From positions 22,356,391 through 22,420,390 of the forward strand of contig CM032126.1 of the NCBI GenBank assembly GCA_018894105.1: a DNA stretch of 64,000 bases, given 5' to 3'. Shown one piece after another: positions 1 to 12,683 of the stretch. Source of the stretch: Jacaranda mimosifolia. Taxonomy: Eukaryota; Streptophyta; Magnoliopsida; Lamiales; Bignoniaceae. A program made the position numbers and the translations under genes. Position 1 is the stretch's first letter; each line of letters starts with the position of its first letter. The notes below the pieces were generated by a model that ran no database searches, was not told where the DNA came from, and saw only the letters and a list, made by a program, of their open reading frames with translations.

Positions 1-710
1 AATTTTTTTTATATATATATATGTTATAAATAATTATATATATATATGTATTTATATAATTTTTTATATTTATATAATTATATATATATGTATGTAAATA
101 TAATTTTATAAATAATAAATAGTATTTAATATACATAAATATGTTATGAATAATATTATATGCATATGTGTATATATATAATTTTATATGTATGCATGTA
201 TATAATTTTTTATAAATATTATATAGTATATGATTTATATAAATATGTCATATCTTTTATAAATATGAAATTATTTAGTTTTATAATTATATATGTATGT
301 ATATATAATTTTATAAATATTAAATAGTATTTGATTTATATAAGTATGTTATATATTTCATAAATATAAAATTATTTAATTTTAGACCAAACAAAAGAAA
401 AAATATATATTATATATATATATGCATATAGATATGTTATAAATAATTATATATATGTATTTATATAATTTTTTATATGTATATAATTTTATATGTATGT
501 ATGTAAATATAATTTTATAAATAATAAATAGTATTTAATATACATAAATATGTTATGTATTTTATAAATATTAAATAGTATTTAATTTATATAATCATGT
601 TATATATTTCATATATATATATATGCATGTATATATAATTTTATAAATAATAAATAGTATTTAATTTATATAAATACCTTTTGTATTTTATAAATATAAA
701 ATTATTTAAT
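1..710. repeat. AT-rich interspersed repeat R1, left copy (low-complexity part)
   Basis: The stretch is almost pure A and T. It is built from recurring short modules: a block around TTATAAATAATAAATAG, a block around TTTAATTTATATAAATATG, and runs of TATATATG. The modules recur about every 100-150 bp, so this is degenerate repetition rather than a clean satellite. The same modules reappear at 36000-36271 and 50320-50600. No coding content is seen. Confidence 0.7.
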
Positions 711-945
711 TTAGATCAAATAAAAGAAAAAGAAAAACATAAGGATATAAAGTAATTTTATGTATTTATGAGAATATTTTCGTCCTTTCAATGAAAAATT
801 CAACTCAAATAGACGGAAGGGGGCAGTGTGCCACAATTTAAAAACACAAGGCGGTATTTCAACTTTTTTTTTTCCACAGGGGGGTAAACCGCCAATTTTA
901 TATAACACATGGGGGTAAAACATTATTCACCCTATTAATATAAAC
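711..945. repeat. R1 end module (conserved, less AT-rich), left copy
   Basis: This block is far less AT-rich than its surroundings and recurs, clearly homologous, at 50595-50805. Shared parts include an 'attcaactcaaat' stretch, a T-run next to CAC, and a G-run followed by TAAA. On the minus strand both copies happen to be open (70 and 66 codons) and the peptides share a core around KKKVE and FELNF. I read this as one interspersed repeat family and not as a gene, because the ORFs have no recognisable domain and end in low-complexity sequence. Confidence 0.6.
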
Positions 946-1064
946 ATATATATATAATTTTTATATTAATTTGTGTAACTCCTCATTTTATATATAGATT
1001 TTGCACTCCATTTCATATACATTTTTTAGTAGTTTCTTCTAGTATTTATCATTTGTATTTTCAA

Positions 1065-1115
<51 letters not shown>

Positions 1116-1194
1116 CAGACATATACATAAAGTCATTTTCTTCATGAATTAAACTTTATTTTTCTAGAAAATGCATATATTTTATAATATTTAT
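946..1194. other. AT-rich spacer with a (TA)n(TG)n microsatellite
   Basis: No gene is seen. Positions 1065-1112 hold a compound microsatellite, a TA run followed by about 16 TG repeats. The last five bases (1190-1194, TTTAT) are the left target-site copy of the retroelement that begins at 1195. Confidence 0.7.
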
Positions 1195-4100
1195 TGTAAG
1201 AACCCAAACTTTTGAATTTTAAAATAAAATAAAAAAGAGAACTTTAGGCATCAATTTCGATGAAATGCTTTTTAAATTAAAGAATTAGGCCATTGTTAAA
1301 TCTTAATTAAATCATTAGGGCCTGCACATAAATATTAAAAGTCAAAGGACTGGATATTAATTGAATTTAGGATCCAATTACTCAGAATTAGAAATATTAT
1401 GGGTCAATGTATGACAATAAACTTTTCAACGGCCGAGTTGGAATTATAGGGTCAAATTGTCAAGCAAATGAAAGTTTTTGGGTATAATTGTAGATGGTGG
1501 AGAAGTTTCGGGGGTCAAAATAAAAATTGAAAAAGTATATATATATATATGTATAGGTTGAGGACGAAATTCTATTTAATTCTCAAAATTTGACCCCAAC
1601 TCTATCCAATCACCTAACGTTCAGAAAACAATTGAGAATCGCAAAATAAACATTGTAGAAACCTTCTTGATGTTCTTGCAAACAAAATCATACCAAACTT
1701 GATTGAAAATACCAAAGAAACTGTAAGAAAACTTGAGGGCGGCAGACTTGGATGGTGGTGGTAGCGGTTTTACCACCTCTGACGATGGAACTTCAATGGG
1801 CTTGGAAGGTTCTTGGTTGGAATGATGTGGGTAGGGCAACAACGACATCAATTTGGTGAAACAAAAGGTGGTGGAGGAGAATTTGAAGCGCGGCGGTGCT
1901 AGGGCTTTGTAGCAACTTTGGGCAGCCAATTGACATGGCAAATGGCGTCCAATCGCGAAATTGAGTGAGGAGTTTTACTCTCCAGAAAGAGACACACTTG
2001 TTAGTGGTGGCAATCTCCAACTTCGACGAAAGTGATGGTGGTCTAGCAATTGGCTGGTGATGGTTCAACAAGACACAGTGATGGTGTCCATATTTTGATT
2101 TTGGGTTCACTGGGGCTACTTTTGTGCTTGAATTCAGGTCTGGTTTGGCCCAATTGGGTAAAATCTTTTCAATCAAATTTGTATTCAATTAATTTCTCAA
2201 ATTTTAATTAGTTGGATTATATGACTAAGGTGTATGAGTCTCAAATAAATAAATTAGGACTAATTGACTCAGATATAAGAGTTAAATTTGAAATGTTGTT
2301 CTTGAATATTTGATTTAAATATAATTAAGAAATTCTGGAATTTGGATCAAGTTTTGACTTGATATAAAATAATAATTGAAGCAATGATTATGCTTAGAAG
2401 GATTCCCAAATAATAAATGAACTATAACATTTTGATAAAGGTTGTTTAGGAACTTGAATCAAGTCAAATAAGTTAGATGATTGCAAAGTTAAAATAATTA
2501 GTAAAATTGCGTCGTCTAGGCCAAATGAATGATTGGAACTTCCATTTAAAAATATAGGATTGATTTGAATGATATTACATGATAAAATAATTATTATTCA
2601 GACATGTGATTATATGGTAGACTAGAATTCGGCATATAAACGTCTTAATACTCGAATATGGAATTAATATTGATTATGAAAGGAAAATAAATTAGCAACC
2701 TATTGAGCATATCCATATACCATAAGAAATTAAAATAAGATTACTTTAGTCTCTCTAATATTATATTTTGGGATAACTAGGTAAAGAAGGGACGAGCTAT
2801 CAAGCTTATTAAGGAAAGCTTCACTACCCAGTATTTCCATATAAGGTCTATTCTCGATAGTACGAGATTTCTTTGCTGGGGAAACAACCTATATCCGGTA
2901 AGTATAATATTATTACTTGATTATTCGTACATTGACATTGAGGAATCGATTCCTTGTCCATACTATTTTATTGCTAGTATACTTATCTTTGAACTCCTGC
3001 ATTGAATTTGACAAGTCAAATATTCTGAATGTCTCCTTTATCAAAAGTTTCCATTGAATAATGATTTGAAAATGACATTTAATTTTCTGAATAACAATTT
3101 TCTTATCAGAAAGACCTTTGAAAAGTATCATTTAAAATTTAGATTTTCAATTGATCTTACCTGAACTGGATTTTTTAAATCTGTCAATTGAACTAAAGAA
3201 CTTCCAAAGGTTTGAAACTATGATTTGACCAATTAGTTCTCGACCTAATTGCCATATTTTATGATACTGTTTGTGAGGTAGTCTTAATGATAGTCGTTAT
3301 TAATCTATACTATTGTGAGATAATCTTATAAACTAGCCATTGTTAATATATATCATTGCAAGGTAGTCTTGCTGACTAGCCATTACAAACTAACTAATTG
3401 GCTCGCTATCAAAATTTTACATTAATTATGTAATTATGTTTGATATTATTCTATTGCATACTGTGGTTGTGATATAAAAGAAATTGTGTTGGCTGTGGGG
3501 ACGTTCTTGCTTATATTTGTGAACAATACCCTTAGGGACACCTTTGGAGAAAATTTTGGGCCCATCGGACTGGTTGGCAAGACTATCGGGATGGCATTTG
3601 AACATCAGTGGCCAGTCTACCAGCCAGGACTTGATTTGCGATCTTCACTTTGGGGCAGTTGGAGAGTGGCTGCTGCTTGAAGCTTGATCGACGAGGATCA
3701 GTCCTACCAATTTATATTACAATGGTTGTTGACTGAGCTGGTCACTCGGTAAGGCAATATAGGGTACTATTATATAGACCGTTGGGAGTCATAAGGAGGG
3801 ACACCATCCATAGTCAGTTTCATGAAATATACTCATACAACACTTGGATCAGTAAAATTGATCCAGCTTCTAATTTTGAAATATAAAACTTTCTGCGAAA
3901 TGTATTTGGAACTTGAAGGGTCTCTTCGCTGGTATTGGATGGCGTTAAGACAACTCATGATACGTAATACATAAAATATTGTTCCTCAACTCTATTTCGT
4001 GGATTCCGTGAAACCTATATACTATATAATAATCTAATCTCTTGTCATGTACTTATAGCCACCCATGTTTAGAACAAATGTTTTTCTATACTGTATATTT

Positions 4101-4625
4101 GTTATTAGTTCTCTCGATGCATCTTGATCATTACATCATTGAGTCATTCGGACTTACTCTCCCTATATTATTTCTTTTTGTTCTTTGCCCTAGATTAAGG
4201 AAATAGGAGACACCATGAGCATGGGTCCTGTTCTGCATAGTGTAAATAATGTTATCTAGGTATATATGATTAGTAAGGATATGACATATGCTTGTAGTGT
4301 AAATAATGTGCCCGTCATTAGACTCTTATCTTTATGTTTTGTTGAGGTGTAACAGGTCAGAATTGGTGAGGTTTGATGTTAGCATGTAGTTTAAACTTGT
4401 AAGCCTTTGGGCGATTGTAAATTATCTTGAGTTTTGCTGCATGATTTGTTGATAGAGCACTTGATTAATTGAATCTAATCTTAGTTATCATTTTGGGTTG
4501 TTATAGAATTATTTTAAATTGAAAATTTTAGAGGTACATGCATATTTTATATCTGAGAATTTTTGAAAATTCGATTAAAATAACAATTCAATCCAGAGCA
4601 AACACCTCCGAAACGAGGCATTCCA
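1195..4625 (+). repeat. 5' LTR of LARD element 1
   Basis: The LTR is 3431 bp, begins TGTAAGAACCC and ends GGCATTCCA; its partner ends GGCGTTACA, so this copy has point changes at the end. A TATA-like run lies at 1535-1555, about 340 bp in, equivalent to the cleaner TATA in the 3' LTR. Minus-strand open frames at 1621-1941 and 1793-2188 have counterparts in the 3' LTR (7864-8366). They follow the homologous DNA and contain no known domain, so I do not call genes. The remainder, more than 2 kb, is transcribed-side LTR sequence without recognisable features. Confidence 0.85.
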
Positions 4626-4629
4626 GAGG

Positions 4630-4641
4630 TGTTATCAGAGC
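4630..4641 (+). other. Primer binding site of LARD element 1
   Basis: The sequence TGTTATCAGAGC lies four bases after the 5' LTR. It matches the plant initiator-methionine tRNA primer site (TGGTATCAGAGC) except at one base. Position directly after the LTR and this match together fix the LTR end and the plus orientation. Confidence 0.8.
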
Positions 4642-7470
4642 TTGAGTTTGAAAACCTGAGCTAAACTAGATATGATCCTCGGAATATGGAAATTTTTGTT
4701 AGTGGAGAATAAACCCGACTCTAAAATTTGAATAGGATATGAATCTTTGAGATAATTTTCAATTCGAAGGAGGTGAAAGGTTATGATTGGGTGGCCGACC
4801 AATGTATAATTCGTAACTCTTGAGGTGTCAACCATGTGACTTTTTACATTTGTGAAGAATAATACTTTTGAGGACTTATATTGGCTATATATGCGTTTGA
4901 GAGACCCATTAGTAAGCAAATGATCACATAAGTGTGTTGTGGTTAAGAGACCCTTTTAGATCCTTATTATGGACACATAAGTGTGTTGTGGTTAAATAAC
5001 ATGGCTATTTGGGGAAAGTGGTATGTTGATAACTTGAATACCATTGGAATATGGAATATTTGGATTAATTGTGATTAAGTTTGACATAAGCCTCTAGTTA
5101 GGATGTGAACTTTTGGGATATTGCTTGATATCAAAAGAGTAAAGGGTTGGTATTGGACTGGCAAGCCAATGTCTAGTCCATTATTCTTGAGATATCAAGC
5201 GTACGAATTCATTAATGTTTGGTGGAATAATACTTCTGGAATCACATTGCCGTGTGAATACATTTGTGATAATGGACTTGAGCGGCAAATGATCATTTTG
5301 GGATAATTAGTATTTTGATATATACATATGGTTGGGATTCAGACAATATTGTTATTTCAAAATTCAGCATTCAATAGGGTAATTCATCGGTATAACTGCA
5401 TTATGGTGTTTGGAAGGAAAATAGAAATTGTTTCCTATATGGAGATCTTTTAAGATGATCGATGACTGATATGTATACATGGTTATGATTTAAAAGTTTG
5501 GAGGAATTAGTTTATTGATAATGAGGGAGCTTACTAGTATGATTACGAGATTACCATGAATAAGAAAGAAAGCCTATTCATGAGAATGAAGTAATTAGGA
5601 AAACACATGAGAACTTGACGAAAAAGAGAAAATGTTAGATTGGGGATACGAAAGGCACCTTCACTGGTATTGGAATTTAAAGGAAAATATCAAGTAAGAA
5701 TATGGGAATCAACGAAGAAGGTTTTGAAGAAATTGAATGGAAATGACGGAAAAAAGAATAGCCACTTGAACCTTGGCCAAAAGGATATTAATGAAGGATA
5801 GGGACTATTAACATGAGACCATGAAATTTAAGAATATAAGACATGTAGGTGAGAGATAGAGATCCGTATTTGAAAATGAGAAACCTTATCCGAACCTTGA
5901 TAATGGAAGCCTAGAATCATATGTTGTGGAGATTCAAACAATATTTAAAGCTTGAATGAATATATTCATAAGAGCACTCATTATAGCATGCCTATGTATC
6001 AAATATGATTCAATAAATGATCCTATTGCTGATATACTAAAGCTCTTCTTGTCGCCAATTTGAAGCAATCTATTAGATTAATTGAAAATCCTATTACTTT
6101 TAAGAGTTAAATTCATTTATACATACACCAATGGAATAGTATGTAAAGCTCAGGTGTAAATGGACTCTACAAAATCTTACACCACATTCTAATGTCCCAT
6201 ATGTTTTGAAATAAAGCAATGACTTGGTAGCATTTAAAATTTTTTCAAACAACAATATCAACTAACCAAACCTGGACTTGTTCTATAAAGCTCAAAACTT
6301 CGCTATGTAGGAAATGCCATTAGGAACTTTTTGGCCATATATACAACCACTGACACATCACATCATAGTGGATAACTATCAATTAATGAACTAACTTGTT
6401 ATAATACCACGATGAGAACGCTCTAACTGAAAAGGTATAGGAAAAGAAAGATGGTGACACCAACTCCTCACATCAGCCTTATACTAGACTCTGATGCAAG
6501 AAGGTATGGAATAGAATTTGTAAGTAGTTCCTGTGATTCTATTTATATTTATGCTTGGGAACATGAATACTTATAGGAATGCAAATTTTGTGTCAAGCAA
6601 TAATTCAAGTATCAAGTGCGAAAGAGGTATAGCCAAGTATGTGTAACCCCATGAGAGATAACCGAGTGATTCTATTAAGTCAAGGTTATAGTTAACAGAA
6701 GAAAGCCAAGGAAGAATATGTCAAAAGCACGAAGGTTTTTAGGTTTGACAATTAATGTCAAGGGTGTATTTAAGAGTTTTCCTAAGGTCATAGATTTATT
6801 AACTAACCTAACTTAGGAGAATTGGTGATCGTAATAAAGGGAGAAGGTTTGAAGAAATTTTGTGAAATAAGGGAAAAAGATTAATTTCGTGCCAGTTACC
6901 ATTATTCTTAGAGAATGTAAAGGATTGTCCAATGCATCCATGTTCCAACAGAATAATTGATTACCAAAAAAAACTTGGATGTGCTTCAAGAGAACATAAG
7001 TCGTGGAAACAGGATTATCCCATTCAGGATGTAGGATTTGTTAACTTGGTTTGCCTTACTAAGCATAGAGTCACCTTATGCTAATTAATGAAACTTCTTA
7101 GGAAAATATGATTATAGTGTATCAATTAAGTATAAAAATTTGAATCAAAAGAACGGGAAAAAGTAGAAGTATTGCAAGATATCTAAATCGTGGATTTTAG
7201 GGCAAGCTAATCCTTTCATGATACATAATAAAATATAATACACTTAGCATCAGTATTAAATAAATTGATAGACTTGCATGAGTAATCCCAACTAATAAAT
7301 ATTTAGGTTCCAACATCTGCAAAACGAAGATCATGTGAGGTTAGAGAGAGCTGATGCGAAAATTGACAAAAATAAAAAAAAATTATCGAGGAGATTATCT
7401 CGAGATAAGACGGTGATAAATAGCAACATCTGAAACTTTTTTAAACTTCAAATGAGAAGTCCCCAGATTC

Positions 7471-7484
7471 TCTTTGGGGGGTAG
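7471..7484 (+). other. Polypurine tract of LARD element 1
   Basis: A run of six G followed by TAG ends exactly where the 3' LTR begins (TGCAACACCC at 7485). It is the expected plus-strand primer. Confidence 0.75.
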
Positions 7485-7833
7485 TGCAACACCCTAAACT
7501 TTTGAATTTCATGGTGAAATAAAAATAAGAAAACTTTAGGCATCAATTTTGATGAAATACTTTTTAAATTGAAGAATTAGGCCATGGTCAAATCTTAATT
7601 AAATCATTAGGGCCTACGCATAATTATTAAAAGTGAAAGGATTGAACATTAACTAAATTTAGGACCCAATTGCTCAGAATAAGAAATATTATAGGTCAAT
7701 GTGTGACAATAAACTCTTCAAGGACCAGACTAGGATCCTGGTGTCAAATTGTAAGGCAGATGAAAGTTTTTAGGTATAATTGTAGGCGGTGGAGAAGTTC
7801 TAGGAGTCAAAATAAAAATATGAAAAGTACTTT

Positions 7834-7844
7834 TATATATATAG
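7834..7844 (+). promoter_or_regulatory. TATA box in 3' LTR of LARD element 1
   Basis: TATATATATAG lies about 350 bp into the LTR. The equivalent place in LARD element 2 carries TATATAAATAG (36712-36722), followed by a similar downstream context. A shared position in two diverged LTRs supports a U3 promoter here. Confidence 0.5.
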
Positions 7845-10006
7845 GTTGAGGATGAAATTCTATCTAATTCTTAAAATTCGACCCCAACTTTACCCAATCA
7901 CCTAACATTCGGAAAACAACCAAGAATTGAAAAATAAATACCATAGAAACCTTTTTGACATTCTCGCTAACAAAACCATACCAAACTTGACCGAAAACAC
8001 CAAAGAAATCGTCTAAAAACTTGAAGGCAGCGGACTTGGATGGTGGTGGTGGCAATTGTACCACCTTCGATGGGCTTTGAGATTTCTTGGTTGGAATCAT
8101 GTGGGTTGGGCGACAGTGGCATCAATTTGGTGAAACAGAAGATGGTGGAGGACAATTTGAAGTGGGGGGGGCGTTAGGCCTTTGTAGCAACTTTGGGCGG
8201 CCAATTGACTAGGTAAACGACGTCTAATTGCGAAATTAAGTAAGGGGTTTTGTTCACTAGAAAGAGACACACCTGTTAATGGTGGTCGTTTTGAACTCTG
8301 GCGATGAGCATCGGCAGCAGTCTGATGAGACACAGTATGGTGTCGGCATTTTGATTTTGGGTTCACCCAAGCTACATTCGTGCCTAAATTTATGCCTGAT
8401 TTGGTCCAATTAGGTAAAATCTTTTCAATTGGATCTTTATTCGATTAATTTTGTGAATTTTAATCAATTAGATTATACGACTAAGGTGTATGAATCTCAA
8501 ACAAAGAAATTAGAACTTAATCGTTTCAAATGTAAGATTTAAATTTGAAATACTATTCTTGAATATTTGATTTAAATATAATTCAGAAATTCTGGAATTG
8601 GATCTAGCTTTAACTTGATATAAAATAAGAATTGGACCAATGATTAAGTCTAAAAGGATTCCCAAATAATAAATACATTATAACCTTGTAATAAAGGTTG
8701 ATTTAGGGAACTTTAATCAAGCCAATAAGTTGGATAATTGCAAAGTTAAAAGAATTAGTAAAATTGCATCATCTAGGCCAAATGAGGGATTGGAGCTCCC
8801 ATTTAAAAATATAGGAAAGGGTTGAATGATATTACAAGACAAAATAATTATTATTCAGACATGTGATTTTTTGGTGGACTTTAATTCGACATATTTAAAC
8901 ATCTTAATACTCGAACTTGGAATTAATAACGATTATGAAAGGAAAATAAATTATCTACCTATTGAGCATAGCCACATAACTTAAGAAATTAAAATAAGGT
9001 TATTTTAGTCTCTGTAATATTATATTTTGGGATAATTAGGTAATGAAAAGACGAGCTATCAGGCTCATTAAGGAAAGCTTCGCTACCTAATATTTCCAAG
9101 CGAGATCTATACTTCATAGTATGAGATTTCTTTGTTGGGGAAAGAACCTATATCTAGTAAGTATAATATTATTACTTGATCGTTCTTGCATTGACTTTGA
9201 GGAATCGATTCATTGTCGATACTGTTTTATTGCTAGTAAACTTATCTTTGAACTCCTGCATTGAATTTGAGATAATAGTCAAATATTCCACATGACTCCT
9301 TTCTCAAAGGTTGCCCTTGAATAATGATATGAAAAAGAAATTTTCTGAATAACAATGTTCTTATCATAAAAACCTTTGAAAAGTATCATTTGAAATTTGA
9401 ATTTTTTTTATGAGCTTACTGAACCGGATTTTTTTAAATCTATCAATTGAACTACAAAACTTCTAGAGGTTTGAAACTATGAATTGACCAATTCGTTCTC
9501 GACCCAGTTGCCATATTTTATGATATTATTTGTGAGGCAATTTTACTGACTAGTCGTTATTAATCTATATCATTGTGCAGTAGTCTTGCTGACCAGCTGT
9601 CACAAACTGACTGACCTGCCCATTATCGAAATTTTACATTAATTTCATAATTGTGCTTGAGATTATTCTTTCTCATATGGTGATTGTGGTATAAAAGAAA
9701 TTGTGTTAGCTGTTTGGATTCGTTTAGACTCTTTTGCTTATATATTTGACCAATACCCTTGGGGATGCCCTTGGAGAAAATTTTGGGCCCACAGGACCCA
9801 TTGGCAAGACGACCGTCGATGGCTAGTCTGCCGGCTAGGACCCGATTTTTTTATCTTGACTTCGGGGCAATGGAGGTTGGTCACTGCTTGAAGTATGATC
9901 GGCAAGGATCGATCATATCGATTCATATTATAATGGTTGTTGACCGAGTTGGCTACTCGACAAGGCGATATAAAGTATTGTTATACAGACCATTGGGAGT
10001 CATAAA

Positions 10007-10562
10007 TAGAGATGATAGTGGGGCCAGTTAGGCTCGCTCCATACCCCGCCCTGCTCGTCCTGTCGGGTTGGTGGGTTTAACCTGTCAATCCAGAAAAAAT
10101 TAGAAAAATTAGAATCAGTCAATGAAAGCATCAAATCAGAACTATTTGCAGCAATTAAAATTCAAATTTGGTACAAAAATGAAAAACCAATGCAAACAAG
10201 ATAAGATTCTATAAGCAAATTAAGAGATAAGAGTATAATTAAAGTAATAACCAACACAACATCCAAATTTTTATACATTTTGAGTTTGGCGGGAAGTGCC
10301 GAACTGGGTACCCTAAATTGTTTAGTTTGGACATTATTTTTAATTAGAAAAATATAAAATAAAATATATAATAATATATTTATTATATATATAATATTTA
10401 TATGGGGTGGGGTGGCAAGACGGGTTTGGAGTGGGTAGGTAAACCCCATACCCCGCTTCAAATAATTCGGGTTGTAAAAATTGCGCCCCATACCCCTTTA
10501 AGCCACCCCAAACCCGTACCGAGCTCTAGTTTGGGTTTTGACCCGCCCTATTACCATCCCTA
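10007..10562. mobile_element. Non-autonomous hAT element nested in the 3' LTR
   Basis: The 556-bp insertion is flanked by the 8-bp duplication GTCATAAA (9999-10006 and 10563-10570), which occurs once at the equivalent place in the 5' LTR. Its ends are imperfect inverted repeats: TAGAGATGATAGTGGGGC on the left and, read from the right, TAGGGATGGTAATAGGGC. An 8-bp duplication with TAGGGRTGGNAA-type ends is characteristic of plant hAT elements. The subterminal zones are rich in CCCGCC and GGGTTTGG-like motifs. No transposase is encoded; the 109-codon minus frame at 10162-10491 looks accidental. Confidence 0.88.
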
Positions 10563-11435
10563 GTCATAAAGAGGGAGACCATCCCATAATCGATTTCATG
10601 GAGAATACTTGTACAATTGATTTTATGAAACGTTCTTATACACTCGGATCAGTAAAACTAATCCACTTTCTGAACTTTGAAATATAAAACTTTCTACGAA
10701 ATGCATTTGAAACTTGAGGAGTCTCTTTGCTAGTATGGGACGACATTGATACAGCTCATGATACATACATAAGATACTGTTCCTCAACTCTATTTCGTGG
10801 ACTCCGTGAAACCTATCTACTATTTAACAACCTAATCTCTTGGCATGCACTTATAGCTACCGGTATTTAGAACGAATGTTTTTCTATATTGCATATTTGT
10901 TATTATTTCTGTCCATGCATCTTAATCATTACCTCACTAAGTCATTCAGACTTACTCTCCTTATACTGTTTCTTTTTGTTCTTTGTCCCAAATTTAGGAA
11001 ATAGGAGGCACCATGAGTGTGAATTCTATTCTGCATAGTTTAAATAATGCTATCCAGGTATATGATTGGTAAGGATATGACACATGCTTGTAATGTAAAT
11101 AATGCACCCGTCATTAGACTCTTATCTTTATCTTTTATTGAGGTGTAATAGGTCGGAACTAGTGAAGTTTGATGTGAGCATGTAGTTTAAAATGTAAGCC
11201 TTTGTGCGATTGTAAATTATAAAACTCAAGTTTAACTTGAATTTTGCTGCCTGACTAGTTGATAGAGCACTTGAATAATTAAATCTAATCTCAGTTATCA
11301 TTTTGGGTTGTTATGGAATTATTTTAAATTCAAAATTTTAGAGGTATATTCATATTTTGTATTTGAAATTTTTTGAAAATTCGATTAGAGTAGCACTTTG
11401 ATCCGGAGCAGGCACCTCCCTGACGGGGCGTTACA

Positions 11436-12683
11436 TTTATATTTTTTTTTCTAATGTTATTTAATTTTTATATTTATGAACTTGGATAATTTAAAAGAAA
11501 ATTGAGTTCTAATTTAAGTAATTTTTTTATATGGTAGTGATGTGGATAAGTTAATCTTATTCACTTTTATCATGTCAACATATTTTTATATTCTATCAAT
11601 ATTTATTTTAATATTGATATAAAAAATTATGCTGATCCATTTTTATAACTACATATTTAATTTTAGTAAATATTCAATATATGTATATATGTTAACATAT
11701 GTAACTTTTTTATAATAATTTTTATAACTCTCTTTATCAATATATTAATTTTGTAATTATATTTTTTAATATAATTTGCATAGATATATTGTTGTGCATG
11801 CGTGTATATATATATATATACTTATATATAGGGGTGTATTTATCAGTGTAATGTATAATTAGTATGTCTTGCTCCATATATATTGTGCATATATAAACTT
11901 TTCACAAATGGAGTATTATAGTAATATATAATTTGTTATAATGTAATTTTAAGTATTATATTGTATTATTCCATGAGTTATCTCTTATTCCATAAGTAAT
12001 TAACATGTTAATTTAGTTAAATCATAGCTGAGAAATTTTTTAAATCTAATTAAGCTAAAAATCTTTAAAAATATATGTACTAGAATATTCTAAACATACA
12101 ATTCACCATTTAAAAATATAAAAACATTTATCTTCTTTTTTTCTCCAATTCTATAGGAGCATTCTCTTCATACATTATTATTTTTCCGTTTTTGAAGACG
12201 CATGCATGTATAATGCTCATATATTTTTTGATTATTTTTATTTTAATGCCAATGAACAAAGATAATTTATAAAAAAAAATAAAATTGAAGTCCTAATTTT
12301 ATGGTAAGTTAAAATTTTTATCTTCTATTACCTAAATTCATTTTTCAATATTGAATTCTTTAATTTCTTCAAACCAAGTCAATGTTACAATGATTTTCTT
12401 TATTTTATCTTCTACTATAATTGATGAATAGTTTATTGAATTTATAAAAAGTAATTTAACATTTGATCATTAAAATCTACATAGAAATGAATTAATGCAT
12501 GGAATTTGATTTGATGATACATAAATCATATTCATATAAAATATTGTTATGTCTCATTTATATAATCAATTATAATATATTGAATAAGATTTTTATTAAT
12601 TTTTCTAATTACGTATTATTTTATAAAATATTAGTATCTTAACTATAATTATAATTAAATAAAAATAAAATTTTAAACTTACC
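11436..12683. other. AT-rich spacer without recognisable genes
   Basis: No significant ORF, LTR end or tandem array is seen, apart from short TA runs (about 11805-11820). The last part may belong to a Helitron-like element ending at 12707. Confidence 0.5.

Larger units (their letters stand above)
4626..7484 (+). other. Non-coding internal region of LARD element 1
   Basis: This 2.86-kb region has no ORF over about 95 codons, and none of the short ones shows a retrotransposon motif. Several stretches are clearly homologous to the internal region of LARD element 2. One lies just after the primer site ('gatcctcgga', then 'gggttatgattggg'-like sequence). Another is at 5275-5410 here and about 43115-43240 there ('gagcggcaaatga', 'tagtattttgat', 'ggttggga'). 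The region probably carries packaging and replication signals only; that is inference from the LARD class. Confidence 0.7.
1195..11435 (+). mobile_element. LARD-like LTR retrotransposon 1, complete but non-coding
   Basis: The element is bounded by TTTAT target duplications at 1190-1194 and 11436-11440. It has two long LTRs (1195-4625 and 7485-11435), a primer site of initiator-Met tRNA type directly after the 5' LTR, and a G-rich purine tract directly before the 3' LTR. The internal region is only about 2.86 kb and shows no gag, protease, RT or integrase on either strand. LTRs over 3 kb around a short non-coding core fit a LARD (large retrotransposon derivative), a non-autonomous class mobilised by Gypsy elements. 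The LTR ends (TG...ACACCC and GGGGCGTTACA) resemble those of Del/Tekay-type Gypsy elements; that link is inference. A hAT element in the 3' LTR accounts for its extra length. In a compared stretch of about 120 bp, near 2221 and 8471, the two LTRs differ at roughly one base in eight, so the insertion is old. Confidence 0.85.
7485..11435 (+). repeat. 3' LTR of LARD element 1 (interrupted by a hAT element)
   Basis: The LTR begins TGCAACACCC and ends GGCGTTACA, followed by the TTTAT target copy. Its total length is 3951 bp. Without the 556-bp hAT insertion and its 8-bp duplication it is 3387 bp, close to the 3431 bp of the 5' LTR. Open frames inside it (for example 8097-8366 and 7864-8100 on the minus strand, 9703-10031 on the plus strand) have no domain. 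Confidence 0.85.

Noticed and set aside
1793..2188. 131-codon minus-strand open frame in the 5' LTR of LARD element 1
   Set aside because: It has no recognised domain, and the equivalent region of the 3' LTR is open only in shifted pieces. It is better explained by the GC-richer LTR block.
3486..3680. 64-codon plus-strand frame with a hydrophobic start, counterpart near 9703-10031
   Set aside because: The two LTR copies do not keep the same peptide, so the frame is not conserved as protein.
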